Positions 10,153 to 22,600 of a stretch of 64,000 bases of DNA are shown here, one piece after another (the stretch's first letter is position 1; the number at the start of each line of letters is the position of its first letter). Source of the DNA: Parus major (Eukaryota > Chordata > Aves > Passeriformes > Paridae); assembly GCF_001522545.3 (NCBI RefSeq), contig NC_031779.1, positions 4,678,460 through 4,742,459 on the forward strand. The letters are read 5' to 3'. Made by a program: the position numbers and the translations under genes. The notes beneath the pieces were generated by a model, which made no database searches, was not told where the DNA came from, and saw nothing but the letters and a program-made list of their open reading frames with translations.

Positions 10153-13140
10153 GTCTATCTGGCCCAGGGAGATGTGCCTGGATTTCTTGCTGCCCTGTCA
10201 ATATAAATGCCCTGGAGCATTAAGGGTGTAGTTGCAGATGGATGTAGGGTATACTTTGCTCATGGTCGAAAGTTACTAGTGGATCCTGAAGGAAGAGCAG
10301 CTCTGGGCACAAAGCTCAAGGCAGCCAATCACTTGCTGCTTCATTATCTTGAAAGACCTTGAGTTGGAGTCAAAACTGAAATAATGAGCCAGACTGATGA
10401 AGGTGAATGTATTTGCAGCTGACAAGAGTGGACACATGCTGGTAACCATCTGCTGGGATCCCTTGTAGGTAGCTGTGGAAGTGCACTTTCATGTTTAGGC
10501 TGTGAATGCCATGTGAATGATTTACTTAGTGTGCATATGCTGTCCAACTAAATAGTTGTGTGGGTATTAAAGCTATTTAAAGTGATATTTGTCTTATTAC
10601 ATACTCTTTGGGAAGAGGCTGTCTGATTAGCCATTAGATATTTCCTTCTGAAGAAAAGAATGCCTCTTTTAGTGAGTGATTGTACATGACAATACTGAGA
10701 TGCAGCAGTTCAGTGCTGTGTAGGTAAAGTTTGTGTGCATTTGCAAAGTAGAACTTTGTTTAACTTGGTTATCATTAATGCTCAGAGATGCCATGGCACT
10801 GGTACTTCAGAAGTCAATTAAACATAAAACATTGTAACAGGATTATTAAAGAGTACTGAAAGCAGGAGAATAGATGTGGTACAGGAAGGGGCACAAAATT
10901 GCTGTGTACTTAGCGTGTATAATGCAGCTTGCTCAATTTGTTCCTGGCTCTTCATAGGAGAGTACATTTTCTCTTTTTAATTGCAAAAGATGACAAGACC
11001 TTTTAATTAAGGTGATATCTATAGTATTCATATACTGCAAAACCCACAAATGACTAAAACTTAATAGCATCGTAAAAACTATGGTTAAAGCTTTTACCAA
11101 CACTGCCATCACAGCAAAGGGTCTTAAATCAACTACCTCAGTAGTGAACTTATGCCTACACTGAGCCTACTGACTCGGAGAGCAGGAACTGATTTCTTTT
11201 CATGCAGAAATAGTGTCTTTGTGGGGTGTTTATGGCTGTAGTAAACTGGTAAATGGCCCTTTTGTCTCTTCACGTGTACCTGCCCTCCCATGTCTAATTT
11301 CTGCAACCTCTGAAGTGTTCTGTGCCCAGTCAGAAGATACTTCTGGGGAAAAAAGACAATTTCTCTTCTTCACACAGAAATTTCCTGCAGGCTTCAGTGG
11401 GACAGAAGGGCATACTGCATATGGAGGATGTGGGGAACAAGGCAGACAGCTCTGGATGCCACAGGAACAGAGCAGGGAAGCCTTGGTGCTGCTCAGCTTT
11501 GATACCTGAGGTCTCACTTGGAGAACCTCATCCTCCTGCTCAGGGATCACAGGATGGCAGCAGGGTCACTGCTGCGATGTGGGATATTAATCATTTATGA
11601 GCAAAGTCTTGGCAAGAATTTATGCACAGACAGGTTATTTTCTGTCTTCCCCTTTTCCTTATGATGACAGCCTTACATTTGTTTGGCTGCTGTTTGTGGG
11701 GGGATGGTCCTTCACCATAGGATGTTATCCTGTGCATCCCAGGAACCTTTAGAGGTGCATCCTATTCCAGAGGTGAGTGAGCTGTGTGGCAGCTGAACAG
11801 TGGCAGGTTTTGCCTTGGTAACACTGGTAAAAATGGGAATGGTTCTCAGTCATTTCTGTAAGGGGTTAGGCTTTTTTCCTTCTTCATCTGCAGAATGTAA
11901 AGAAATATTATGCAGATGCTTAAGGTACTGTCTTATTTTTGGCAAGAGCTTTCTGCATTTCTCATCAACTTTGTGTGTGTGTGTAACAGTTACTGCAGGG
12001 GGCTTTTGTAGACATTTCTTATCTCCAAGAATTAGAAATTTAATAGTTTGGTTTTAATCATAATGTACTGATGCTCAGAGTTCCTCGAGCACACCTTCTA
12101 TCGACTAAGAAATAAACCAGTTTGTATAATCCAACATTTCCCTTGGGACTGGTTCAGAAAGCAACATGATTTTTTACTTTATTGCTAAAAATACTGTGTT
12201 GTTTACCAGATGAGTATTTAAATAATTTAAGGATGCTATTCTAAAGAGAAACCTTGTTAGAGTGAAAAGTGCTTTATCACGAGAACCTCTAGCAAAGGGA
12301 GAGGAGGACAGAGTAAACAGGCAGAGAAGAAGGGACCTTGGGATGTATTAACATATAGCAACACTAAAATTAATTGTCTTAATCATGTCTGGTCTGATAT
12401 TAGGGAATTATGTTAATCAAATGTATTTTCTTTATGGTCAGATTTAGAGTGAGGATTATTAATTGGTAGGTGTGGAATCATGTGGGGATTGTTCTCTGCA
12501 AAGCTTTGTGACCAGTGGGGTTGTTCAGTGGCCAGAATCCAGCAGAGTGAACAATCAGCTCTGCACATGGCACAGCCAGGGAGCCAGGGTGGAGGGAAAA
12601 TACCCAAAGGAAATCTGATCTCAGGGTGGGACCTTGAGGTATCTGTGACATCCCAGAGTGAAATCGTGGTGTGTGTTCAGCACTGGGGGAAGAGCCCAAA
12701 AGCTCCAGAGAGGCTGCTCTGCTCAGCCTGGAAACCAGAGTTGTGTCACAGATGGGCTTCTTTGAGCTGCTTTGCTGTGGGGAAACTTTTTGTCTTCCAG
12801 GACACAGGATCACCTCACACCTGTGCCAAAATCCTGATGATAATGAAACTGGCAGCACTGAAAAAATATCTCTTGTGTAACTCCTATCCAGCTACATTAC
12901 TATTATTATAATTATCATTATCATTTATTAATTTTTAATGTTAAAAAAAAATAATTTTAAAGAAAGGGTCACCTTAAACTTGATGAACTTTCACAGCCTG
13001 AACAAGCAGGGGGACCATGTGGAGAGCAATGTCTCTGGGGATGTACTTTGCAGTGAGTAAGTTCACTTAAGGCAGGAGTCTTAGGCAGATATGATTGCAT
13101 TTGCTAATACAAAATCTGTCAACAGTAAAGACACCTTCAC
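10153..13140. other. Intergenic stretch, no gene recognised
   Basis: The sequence is unique and AT-rich. The interval 10560-10860 has few interruptions and several ATTA motifs and could be weakly conserved. A short TG run lies at 11972-11984, and a TTATTATTA-type low-complexity patch at 12898-12955. Overlapping frames of about 100-143 codons near 11230-11550 and 12480-12910 lack recognisable domains. Confidence 0.55.
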
Positions 13141-13151
13141 TGTTTAATCTT

Positions 13152-13164
13152 CCACCAGAGGGGG
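13152..13164 (+). promoter_or_regulatory. CTCF-like core motif
   Basis: CCACCAGAGGGGG matches the core of the vertebrate CTCF consensus (CCACCAGGGGGCGC) except for A at the eighth base and loss of the final GCGC. It lies in AT-rich DNA. Isolated matches of this quality are common, so occupancy is only a possibility. Confidence 0.3.
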
Positions 13165-16100
13165 AAAAAAAGAAAATCAAAATACTTTTTTCTTTCCCAG
13201 AATAGCTATCTGGCAGACAACTTGAAAAATGTGAATCCCCTTTCTTGATACTAAGTCACTTTGTTGATGAACAGCGCTCCCAGCAAAAACTGGGAATGAT
13301 ACCAGACAAAGGATGCCCAGCATCATTATCTGCATTATATATCAATAGTTGTGCTTCCTTGCTTATGAAGTGTATAACCTTGTGTGTCCTTAAAGTGTAA
13401 AAACAAAACAGGCACCACCCTAAGGACACCTGGGACTGCACTTCTAAGAAGTCAAGAGAAATAAAAAGATTTTATTAAAATATTATGAATTATTGTTAAC
13501 ATATATTTACATAATTTAATTAATCTCAGGTAACATCTAAAATAATGAAATTTTATACATGTATGGTCATGAAGTCGTACTTTAATGTCATCATTTAGTG
13601 CCATCAGTACACTAGATCCATATTTGAGGGGATTTGCTTATTTTATTTAATAATGAGACAATTTATGGGGCTGTTATCCTTTAGCTGGGATACTCACCTG
13701 GCTGTCTTAGCCTAATCCTGAACTGGAAAGACAATGTCTCTTAAAGATCCTGGTTTTTGAGTGAACAGTTTACAATGCTACAGCTTGTGGGCTGTAGCAA
13801 ACTGAGTGAATGGTGTTACTCAAAAATGATTGCTGTTAGTAACTGACATCTAAGGCTTTGATATTTCTATTACAAGCTTTTCTTCTTTTCTTGGGAGTGC
13901 TTAACTTGGAATTAATTCAGTTAGGTTGAATGTCATTAGGAAAGAAAATTCAAGCATCTTTAGGCCTCTTGTATATAGAAGCAACTTCTGTTAAAGGCCA
14001 TGTCTTTCAAATCTGTTCCTTTTTCAGTGTGAGACAGTTTTGAAGTATTTTTGCAATTAACTGTTACCAATTCAGTAAGGACTTTTGCCATTCTTGGTCA
14101 ATTGTTCACACAGTCACAATTTTAAATAGATAACTGCTAAGAATCTGATTATACTGATGGAAGAGAAGAGGGAAACAAGGCTGAAGAAAGCGATGTGGTG
14201 TTAATAGTGTCTTTGAGAAAAACGAATTTATTGCAGGACCCATTATTATAAGTAAAATTTTAGTGAATGTTGAGGCTTTCAGAAGGCAGAGAGACACTAT
14301 TAGGGACACCAGCCTTGTGTGTGCTGTGTAAAAGTGATGAGTCCTCTGGTAAAATGTCTGCATTTAATCACAGAATAATCTTACTTGCAAAACCATGTGT
14401 ATAAACAAAATCTTCTGTTTCAGAGCAAAAATAGGGCTAATTGTATGGCTGCCAAACAAGTCTGCTTAACAGCATGTCCATTAGAAGGGCATGAGAAAAC
14501 CAGTGAGAAAACGCACAGAGGGATCCTGGAAATGGTTTGTCAGGAAGCTGAGCACTGTTGGGGTGACCAGATGCCTCTGAACCACAGGTACATTGTTTCC
14601 ATTTCTTGTGGTTTTAATCCCTGCATTTTGGAATCCAGGAGCTCCTGCATTTCCCAACCATATCTGCTGCTTTGCCATCTCTATTCCCCCCTGTCAGCAG
14701 TTGGCTACCAGACAAGCTTTAGATGAATAGCATTCACCTTACTTCAGAGTTGTTTTATGATGCTGGTTAGATGAAATAGTTCCAGCAGACACTCTCAATA
14801 AGCAAAGGCCTGTACTCTCTGCAGTTCATTGAGCCCATATGGATGAGAACAGCTGCAAAGATGGGTTTGCTACCTGAGGCCAATGTTTGTGTTGCCAACC
14901 GCGACTCCAGCTTGCTGACCCTTGTATAATTCATTGCAGTTGAGGAAATGTTGCTCACACTATTCCATTTTGTGATGAATGGCATTACTTAAAACTGATA
15001 GTCTTGTAAAGCAGTGGTGACTTCCCATGTCTGACAGATGTGAACAAAGAATACAGTCAATAAATATTGCCATGTTCTAAAGGAAGATTCACTGCTCACA
15101 GTTGAGGGGGTGGAATTTCAGTGCAAAGAGAAAACAGGTGGAAAAGAGGCTGGTATAAAATTACAATTTAGAGCTTATGCTTAAGGATGGGTCTTTGTGG
15201 GATTCGTGCATTTCAGGTCTCTGAATCATCCAGGTGTGGTGTTGCAGGCACATATTTCAATCTAGCATAGTGGAACTGCTTCACTGACCCTCTTACAGGA
15301 GCCAGGCAAAGCATTTCAGTGACCTTGCTGAGTTTAGACTTCCATGGAATTTGCCCAGAAAGGGAAGGATGCCTCAGGAAGGCCATATCTGGATAATATT
15401 TCCTACTTAGTACTATTGCTTTTGGGTATGTTTTTCATCCAGACATTTCCTGGTGCATTTTTTTGACTTTTTTTTTCAGAACTGAGGTTGAGTGTTTTCT
15501 TGTTTGTGTGAAAGAGCACCTGACCTCCTAACAAGTGTCTCTGAACTCCGTGAGAAATCCTTGCAGGCTTTGCTGTTGGCCTCTGCAGGCAGCAGCCCTA
15601 AGTTCTGATGAGACAGAGATTAGAGCCAGCTGATTGTATTGGCAGTAAGAAGAACAAAAAGGCAGATTCTTTGAAAGGTCACAAGTATCCATGAGTAGCC
15701 ATTATGAAAAGGGAAAGAGGAACTGAGAAGAGAGACACGTAAGAGTCTCAGCAGGTTTCTGTGAGAGACCTGGGCAGAAGTTACTATGGTCTGAGAGATG
15801 AGGATGGAGCCTGGGGAGGTAGAATAAAGCAGATCTCTGAGTGGTTTGGAGGTACTACAAGGGAAGCAGGACATGGGTTTTAATGAGGAACAAATTGAGT
15901 TGAGTGGTGGAAAGAGTGAGACAGGAGCAGATTCCTTTAATGTGAATCCTTCTTTCACAGAGCTGGAGTCCCTGTGCTTTCCAGGTATGTGAACAAAATT
16001 AACATCATTGATCATATCTAGGTAAGAATATACAGGGCACAAAATCACCTGGAATTTTCCCACATTCACTTTGTGATAGGCATGCATTTGTTTCACAGTC

Positions 16101-18467
16101 TCCTGCTTAATTTCTTGCCACTTCATAGAGGATGAAGACAAATGAGGTAGTGCTTCTATTGAATGTCATGGGCTGCCCGATTCAAAGTCCTTTTGAAGTT
16201 GAGGTATGGATTAATATTTGTTTTCTATTCTTTTGTTGTGTTAAGGGTGCATCAGCTGCAATACTGTGGATGTTTCCCTAGAAATGCTTCATATCATTAA
16301 ACTGTAACTTTTATTCATGAGGGAAAATATTTTTTCTCCACCACAAAAATCCACACAAAACCCCACAAAAAATCTTTGCTAGAAGGCTGTTAGAAAGTGC
16401 CTGAAGTTATGTCCATGGAGTCAAATAAGAGAAGTTTAAGTATCTGTACAGGCAGTGGGTGAAATAAGACAAAACCCAGTTAATAATCTAGGGGTTTTTA
16501 TCCTCAGTCGCTAAATCTTGCTACAGTGCAGAAATCAGGCCATAAAAGTGTGTGCAGTAATGTTAAAAACGAGTGATGCTCATTTTGCCTGTGATAAAAG
16601 GAAAGGCAAAGGCCTCTCACCCATGGGCTGATACCACAGCAGTGTGAGCCTCTGCACCCAGCTCTGAGGCTGTGCTGTCAGCCCTGAGCCAGCCCTGGTA
16701 GGCCAGCAGGGATACTCCTGAAGCTGCAGGTCTAATTGAAACAGCTCTGACAAAGTAGATCAGATATCTGGGGGCACAGAAGGTGTGTTTGCAGTTAGGA
16801 TGAGAGAAAGGATTTTTGCTTTGCTTTGTTGTCACTAATGTTGCATCTACTGAAATCAAAAGCTTCAGCACTGAAATGCAGTCATAGTGATTTCTGCAGT
16901 TCTCTCTTGTTTCTTTACCTTGCGGTGTGTAGTCACAAGGGGCCAAATTAGAGATGTCAAGGCAGCTTTTCTGGGCTTAACTTTGCAATTAAGCTGCTTT
17001 AAAAGATTTCCCAATTAAAATGCAAGTAAATAAGCCACAATAAAAGGTAAAATAATGTGAAACTAAATTGATATTCGTTTGGACAGTAGCAATTCTTTTA
17101 AATTTATTGTATAGATCTGCACACCTTGAGTTTTCAGACTAGCAAAACAGGTTGTCTTTTATATTCCATGTGAACCAGCCAGCACGGTAGAAAGAGAAAC
17201 TTTATTATTATTACTATATTGGGGTTTCACAGCTGTTTATGGCAAAGGAACATGGAACTGAGGACTCCTGACCTGACCTGCAGGTGCTGTGCAGAGGTGT
17301 TCTCCAAGGAAACTGTGGTGTGCCTCTGGATTTTCTTGCCTGTGTCACCACTTTCTGTTTGTGACTTCCCTAAGGTGATCTTTTAATCTTTCTTTGTTCT
17401 CTGGAACTGACAGCCTAGCTGGAATTCCTGCACAATAAATCTGGAAGCAATCTGGAAATCTTGGTTATTTTCTGGAGTGTGCAATGGGCATGGGGCTGAA
17501 CAGAACTGCAGCGTAGTACCCTCACTAAGAGACTGCAATTGAGACACAGCAAACCCTTCCTCCTGTGGGCAGCTGAGCCCAGAGAAGGGAGAAAAGAGAA
17601 TGAGGAGATGACAAAGAGAACTGAGGGGAAGTGGAAGAGTGAGAATGCTTGGGGAGGTGAACTGGAAACATGAGACTGAAAACAGGAGTTTCTCTCCTTA
17701 TCTTCCTCCCTCTCCCCAAACAAGCTGAGGATCCTGCTGCTTTTATCTTTGGCCTAGGGGAAGGGAGTGGTAGATGCCAGAAGTCCCTGGTTGAGTAAGG
17801 AGTGGTGTTTTCTCCCCAATTTGTGGGTCAGGGGTACATCGAGTTGTTTATCTCTCTGAGAGAACCGAATGGGATTTCATGAGACAAAGGAAGGGCACTT
17901 CACCACCTGCAGGGATGCTTATCAAAGGCCATCTACACACAATGGAGGTGTGAGAACTTTTGGAAAGTGAGGTCATAGATGTCCTCTAAAACAGAAAGTA
18001 TTGAGCAATCTAGACAGAAAAGTAATTTACCAGATTCTCTGGAAATGTCCACAGATCTCCTGATGTAATATCACAAGCCACAGCTCCTCACCATGCTTAT
18101 CTAGGCAGAAGCAACAGCAGAAATGGATGTGAAAACCAGACCAACATGATGCCTTTAAGATAACTGAAAATCTTGTATTTATATCTTGCATTTTGCACTT
18201 CACTTCCTCCGTCTGTTTTGTCTTTCGTCATTTTGTCATGTGTCTATTCAGATGCCAAGGTCCTTAGGGAAGGCTGTGTTTTCTTGGCAGTGTGACACAG
18301 TGCACTTTGGAAAGTTAATGACTACTATGAGAAATAAATATTCAGTGAAATGGTGACTTCATGATTGAAGCTTCTGTTACTAGTGATACCCATCACTTAA
18401 CAGAAAGAAGTCCTAGGATTCTGGATGTGCTCTAACAAGCCTTAGAAAGGCACCCACAGAACATGTG
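13165..18467. other. Intergenic stretch, no gene recognised
   Basis: No exon, repeat family or RNA gene was recognised. The longest open frame (15620-16141, minus strand, 173 codons) has no domain I know and a Ser/Leu-rich composition. The 17520-17720 interval is purine-rich (GAGAAGG-type) on the plus strand. AT-rich blocks at 13450-13570 and 16970-17110 are unremarkable. Confidence 0.55.
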
Positions 18468-18473
18468 GGGAGA

Positions 18474-19024
18474 TGTTGCAGTGTGTTTCTTGTTGATGGG
18501 ATGTTCTCTTGCCTAAGTTGATGGTTTGGTCCAAATGAGACCCTCCCACTCCACGTTGTCAATCTACCCTGAGTCTCCTGTCAATCTGTCTTAGGCCCAC
18601 CACATGCTTGGAATTCCGCTTTGGAAATTCCCTAAACTTCGACGCTTGATTAGTCCATGTAACCCAACTTTCCCCCCACCTCCCTCACTGGATGATGATT
18701 TTGTGAACCCTGCCTTTTCCCCTCCCCAGGATATCTCTGATTAGCTGATGCTTTTCCTCCCTTGGAACCGCCTCCCTATTTCAGCTGTTGCACGCTCGCA
18801 TTTTCTGTCTATTGCCCCCAATATTCCCCAGAGCAATAAATCCTCTGATATCCCATGCAAAAGACCTTCCTCTCATCCTTGTCTCCTCAGAGCACAGACT
18901 GACAGCAAAAAGCCGTAGAGTGAATACTCCAGTGGCACCTGGGGTCATCCTGCTCCTGGGGTGTGACCCACTGCTGTTGCAGGCCAAAGTGATAGAGCCA
19001 GATCAGCTCCAGCCCGGTGTGACA
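18474..19024 (+). mobile_element. Solo LTR of an endogenous retrovirus (ERVK-like) with 6-bp TSD
   Basis: This 551-bp element starts TGTTGCAG and ends GTGTGACA, giving the TG...CA termini of retroviral LTRs. It is flanked by identical 6-bp duplications GGGAGA at 18468-18473 and 19025-19030. A polyadenylation signal AATAAA lies at 18835-18840, about two thirds along, leaving a U5-like remainder, so the element reads plus strand. A 6-bp duplication is typical of class II (ERVK/beta-like) elements. No gag, pol or env coding sequence adjoins it, so it is a solo LTR left by LTR-LTR recombination. The family name was not verified. Confidence 0.85.
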
Positions 19025-19102
19025 GGGAGAACCCCACTCTGAGGAAATCAGTGCCTTAGAAAATAAAAGGAGGGGACTCTTCAGGGACACACCTCTGTTC
19101 TT

Positions 19103-19573
19103 TGTGTGTATACAGACCTGGCACCTCAACTAAGTCTTTGGTCCTTGTGAAAAATGATGTTCACTTTCCTGGTAAATTTTAAAAGGTTTAATAAAAAAGA
19201 CAGTAGGAGACAGAGACAATAAAGCAAAGGGTTAAAACGGCCGGGTGTTTGGCACTCTGCCAAGAGCACACCTGGTGTTTTGGAAACGCCCTTTATAGAC
19301 CATTTCTACTGCATCAACTTCATGCATATTCATAGACTTTATACATATTCAAACTTTTCTAATAACTAGTTTTCCTTTTCCAGGAACTGTTCAGCATGGC
19401 CACTCCTTGGGCCCACCTTTTTAGAGCATGCATGTTTCTTGGCTTGTGACTTTAATTCTCTTCTTATCACTTTTTAATTTGGGCCTTGGCTCGCTCTTTC
19501 CACAGAGTGAGTGTTGATAATCAGCAGGGTCCCCATTATCTGTTCATTGAATGTTACCCTAGCTAAGCAGACA
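19103..19573 (-). mobile_element. Solo LTR of an endogenous retrovirus, opposite orientation
   Basis: Read on the minus strand, the segment begins TGTCTGCTTAGC and has a TATA-like TCTATAAAGG (plus-strand 19290-19299). An ATTAAA polyadenylation-type signal follows near 19185, and the element ends TATACACACA. Flanking six-mers GTTCTT (19097-19102) and GTTCGA (19574-19579) agree at four positions, which fits an old, decayed 6-bp target duplication. Boundaries are therefore less certain than for the neighbouring LTR. No internal retroviral coding region is present. A weak alternative is that the left end extends further toward 19080. Confidence 0.65.
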
Positions 19574-19586
19574 GTTCGAACATAAT

Positions 19587-19610
19587 ATATCGACTATTAT
19601 ATCGACTATT
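19587..19610. repeat. 12-bp tandem duplication
   Basis: Two adjacent perfect copies of ATATCGACTATT lie 13 bp beyond the minus-strand LTR. They have no evident function. Confidence 0.95.
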
Positions 19611-22600
19611 ACAGCAAAACTATTTTAACATTATACATATAGCATTCATCTTAATACTTGCAAAAAGCCAATATTATACTTTGTATCTATAGTATATACT
19701 CACCAATATTTTACAAATGTCTCTGTATTTGACTTGTTTCAAGTATTGAAGTCCATTTAAGGTGTAATATTCATAACTTGGGAGCTTATTCAGTAACATA
19801 GTCCCAGTGGTTATTCCTGATATGTGGTACTGAAACATAGGAGATCAAGTACACACACACTGATTTTACTACAAGATAATAGATATAGACTAATTAAATT
19901 ATATGCTGCAAAGTAATACAGTTGCACAGTTCTGTGGAACAAAACCTGACCTGGGACAGTGTATCTGGTAGCGCTGTACCTAACACCAAGTAAATGCAGG
20001 AATCTGTCAGTAGCCGTAAGAAACAATTTTCATTTGGAAGTATAAAATGATACCTGACACCTAGCAGAGGTGTCACTGCAGCTGGAGCTGAGCAAAGGAA
20101 TGCCCTTTAATATAAATTAATAAAACTGCTAATTCATTTGAAGTGCAATCTTTTTGAGTGGACCAAAAAACTGGCTTATCATCTTGCTGTCAATGCTGAT
20201 ATCTGTGTAAATGGCCATGGATCACAGAGTGCAATTTATAACCATTCTTAGATCACTGTTCAGTGGCTTTTAGGGTTTATTTTTTGGTGAATCTTAAAAG
20301 CAGCAGGAAGAGAAACAATCCCTAGAGACAATTACTAGATCAGCTGGTATTCCTGGGATGGAAACAACTTTCATTGTTACACACTGATAGTTTCTGGCCT
20401 TGTTGATTATTTGTTGAATTGCTTGAAATGGTAATCTTTGTCATAACCTTTCTAATATTTTGTCTGTTTCCACAGACAAGAGAAAAATATTTTCACTTTT
20501 TCCAGCAGTGGAATTTCAGACCTAACCTGTAAGTGGCTAAGGTAATAAATACTGACTTGTGATGGTGATGCTGTGACTGTAAGATTCACAGTGCTTCATT
20601 GGATGTGACTTTCTCCCACAGTGTGTAGCAGAGTCTCTATTTTGTCTGGCTCATAACAGAGCTCTGAGAAATGAGGACCCCCAGTTAGTGGGGGTGACTG
20701 ACACCAGACCATATGCTCAGAAAGCAGCCTCTGGTTGGATCAGGAGCTGGCTGAATTATAACTCCCATGGAGTTCCATCCCAGAGGATGTTTGGTGTCAG
20801 ATGGGAGGAAAGTTGAGGAAAGGAGTGCAAAAGGGAATTTGGAATACAAAGCAAACAAAGGGAAACCCCCTGACTTGTGTGAGAAGAAAGAATGTAGAAA
20901 AAGGGATATTTTGATGTCAAGGGTGAAAAAGTGGATAAGCAGTGTAAGTATATTTCCAAAGCAGATTAATAAGGATGACCATGAAAAATGATAAGGAATG
21001 AATACAGTGCATTGAAGTTAAAAAAAGAAAATGCAGAGAGAGTGAATGGAAGGACAAAACTGAAAAGTGTGTAGATACAAGGTGCAGGAGGGTTACAAAG
21101 AAGAAAAGATACATTCAGCTTGTGGGTTAGAGGATTTGTGGTTGGGTTGGTTTTTTCTACTGAAGTTTTTCATTAATTTATGAAAAACTGATGGTGCACT
21201 AATGGCAATGGAGTGTCATGGATTGGGACAGAAGTTGCTCTGACATACAGACTTCTTAAGAGGCCTAATGTGCAGTCTGTAGACAAACTGCTGCTGAGAA
21301 AAGTGTCCTTTAGTGGTTTTCCCAAGTGTTACAACAAAAAACCTCATGCCAGCTCAGACTTGAGTTACTGGAATTCATGGAGCTCTAAAGTTCAAGTTTA
21401 TTTATCATCTGGATCCTCCCTCAAGATGCAGGACATGGGCTGTACTTTGAAATCTCTTCGTATATTTAATACTATCACTGTTTGAGATTGGCCTGTGCAC
21501 ACAGGAGCAAGAAGAACATCTACAAACAAATGAGAGTTGACAATGACAACAGAAATCAAGTAGTCCTGACAGTGTGACACAACTTAGCTGGTATTCAGAG
21601 AAATCATTAAGTAAATCATAAATTTTCAAGGGAGAAGTGGAACTGGTAATTGAAAAGTGGTTTCCAGTGCAGATTCCATTTGCAGTTTTCAAGAGTCAGA
21701 AATGTGGGTGTATCTCCCACGTGCTGAATATTGTTCAGGTTTGCTCTGCTTCTCATCCCCCTCTGCCCTGCCTTTGCAGGAGATAAAGTGCACTTTTCCA
21801 GGAGCAGCTGTGTATGTATCTGAAAGTATGAATTTGGGCAACTCAATTCATACCAGAATTGCAAGGGGAGCTTTTGATTTCACATGTTAATCTCCAGAGC
21901 CAGGTACTGACTCAAAGTAGTTTCAGTGCTAATCTCAGTGTCTTCCTGTTTTTGGCATCAAATCAGTGTTGTCAATTTTCTGACTGATAGAAAGTGAGGG
22001 GATTTGAGAAATAAGCAGCTTCAACTTATTTTTAAAATATCAGTGAAAATCTCTCTGAGTATTTGGGGCCTCTGCAGACATCAAAATGACACATCTCACT
22101 GAAAGTACAGCTAATCCCACAGGAGCAGAACTAGATTTGAAATACCCTGCATTAGGTTATTGGACATTTAAATGTAGTAATTGGCTGAGCCTTTGTTAAG
22201 CTTACTCAGACATCCTTATTCTTCCCAGGCCATGGGTTAGTCAACAGCATGATGTAATAAACTACTTATTAAAACCACTATTGCCATTTCCTTGGTTATC
22301 TGGGTTTGTCCTAGAAATGCACAGCTGTAATTCTGTGTTCAGTTACTGTTTCCCAGGGTACAAATGGTTACTCTGCATTGTATAATCATTGGATTACACA
22401 TGGTGCCTGAGTTTTTCATATTTCAGTAGGAAGCCCTAGCCTTTCAGCACATGCCTCTTGTAGTATTTGGGAAAAACAACAGTAGCTGAATATCCCAAGG
22501 GTATGCCCCAGTTCGTGGTGCTCTGGGTTCCCACCTGGCACCTATTGGTGACTACTTGTGTATCTGTGAGGCTGGCAGCTGTTTGGGATGGCTGCTCTCT

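Noticed and set aside
15620..16141. 173-codon minus-strand frame
   Set aside because: It has no recognisable domain and could occur by chance in 64 kb.
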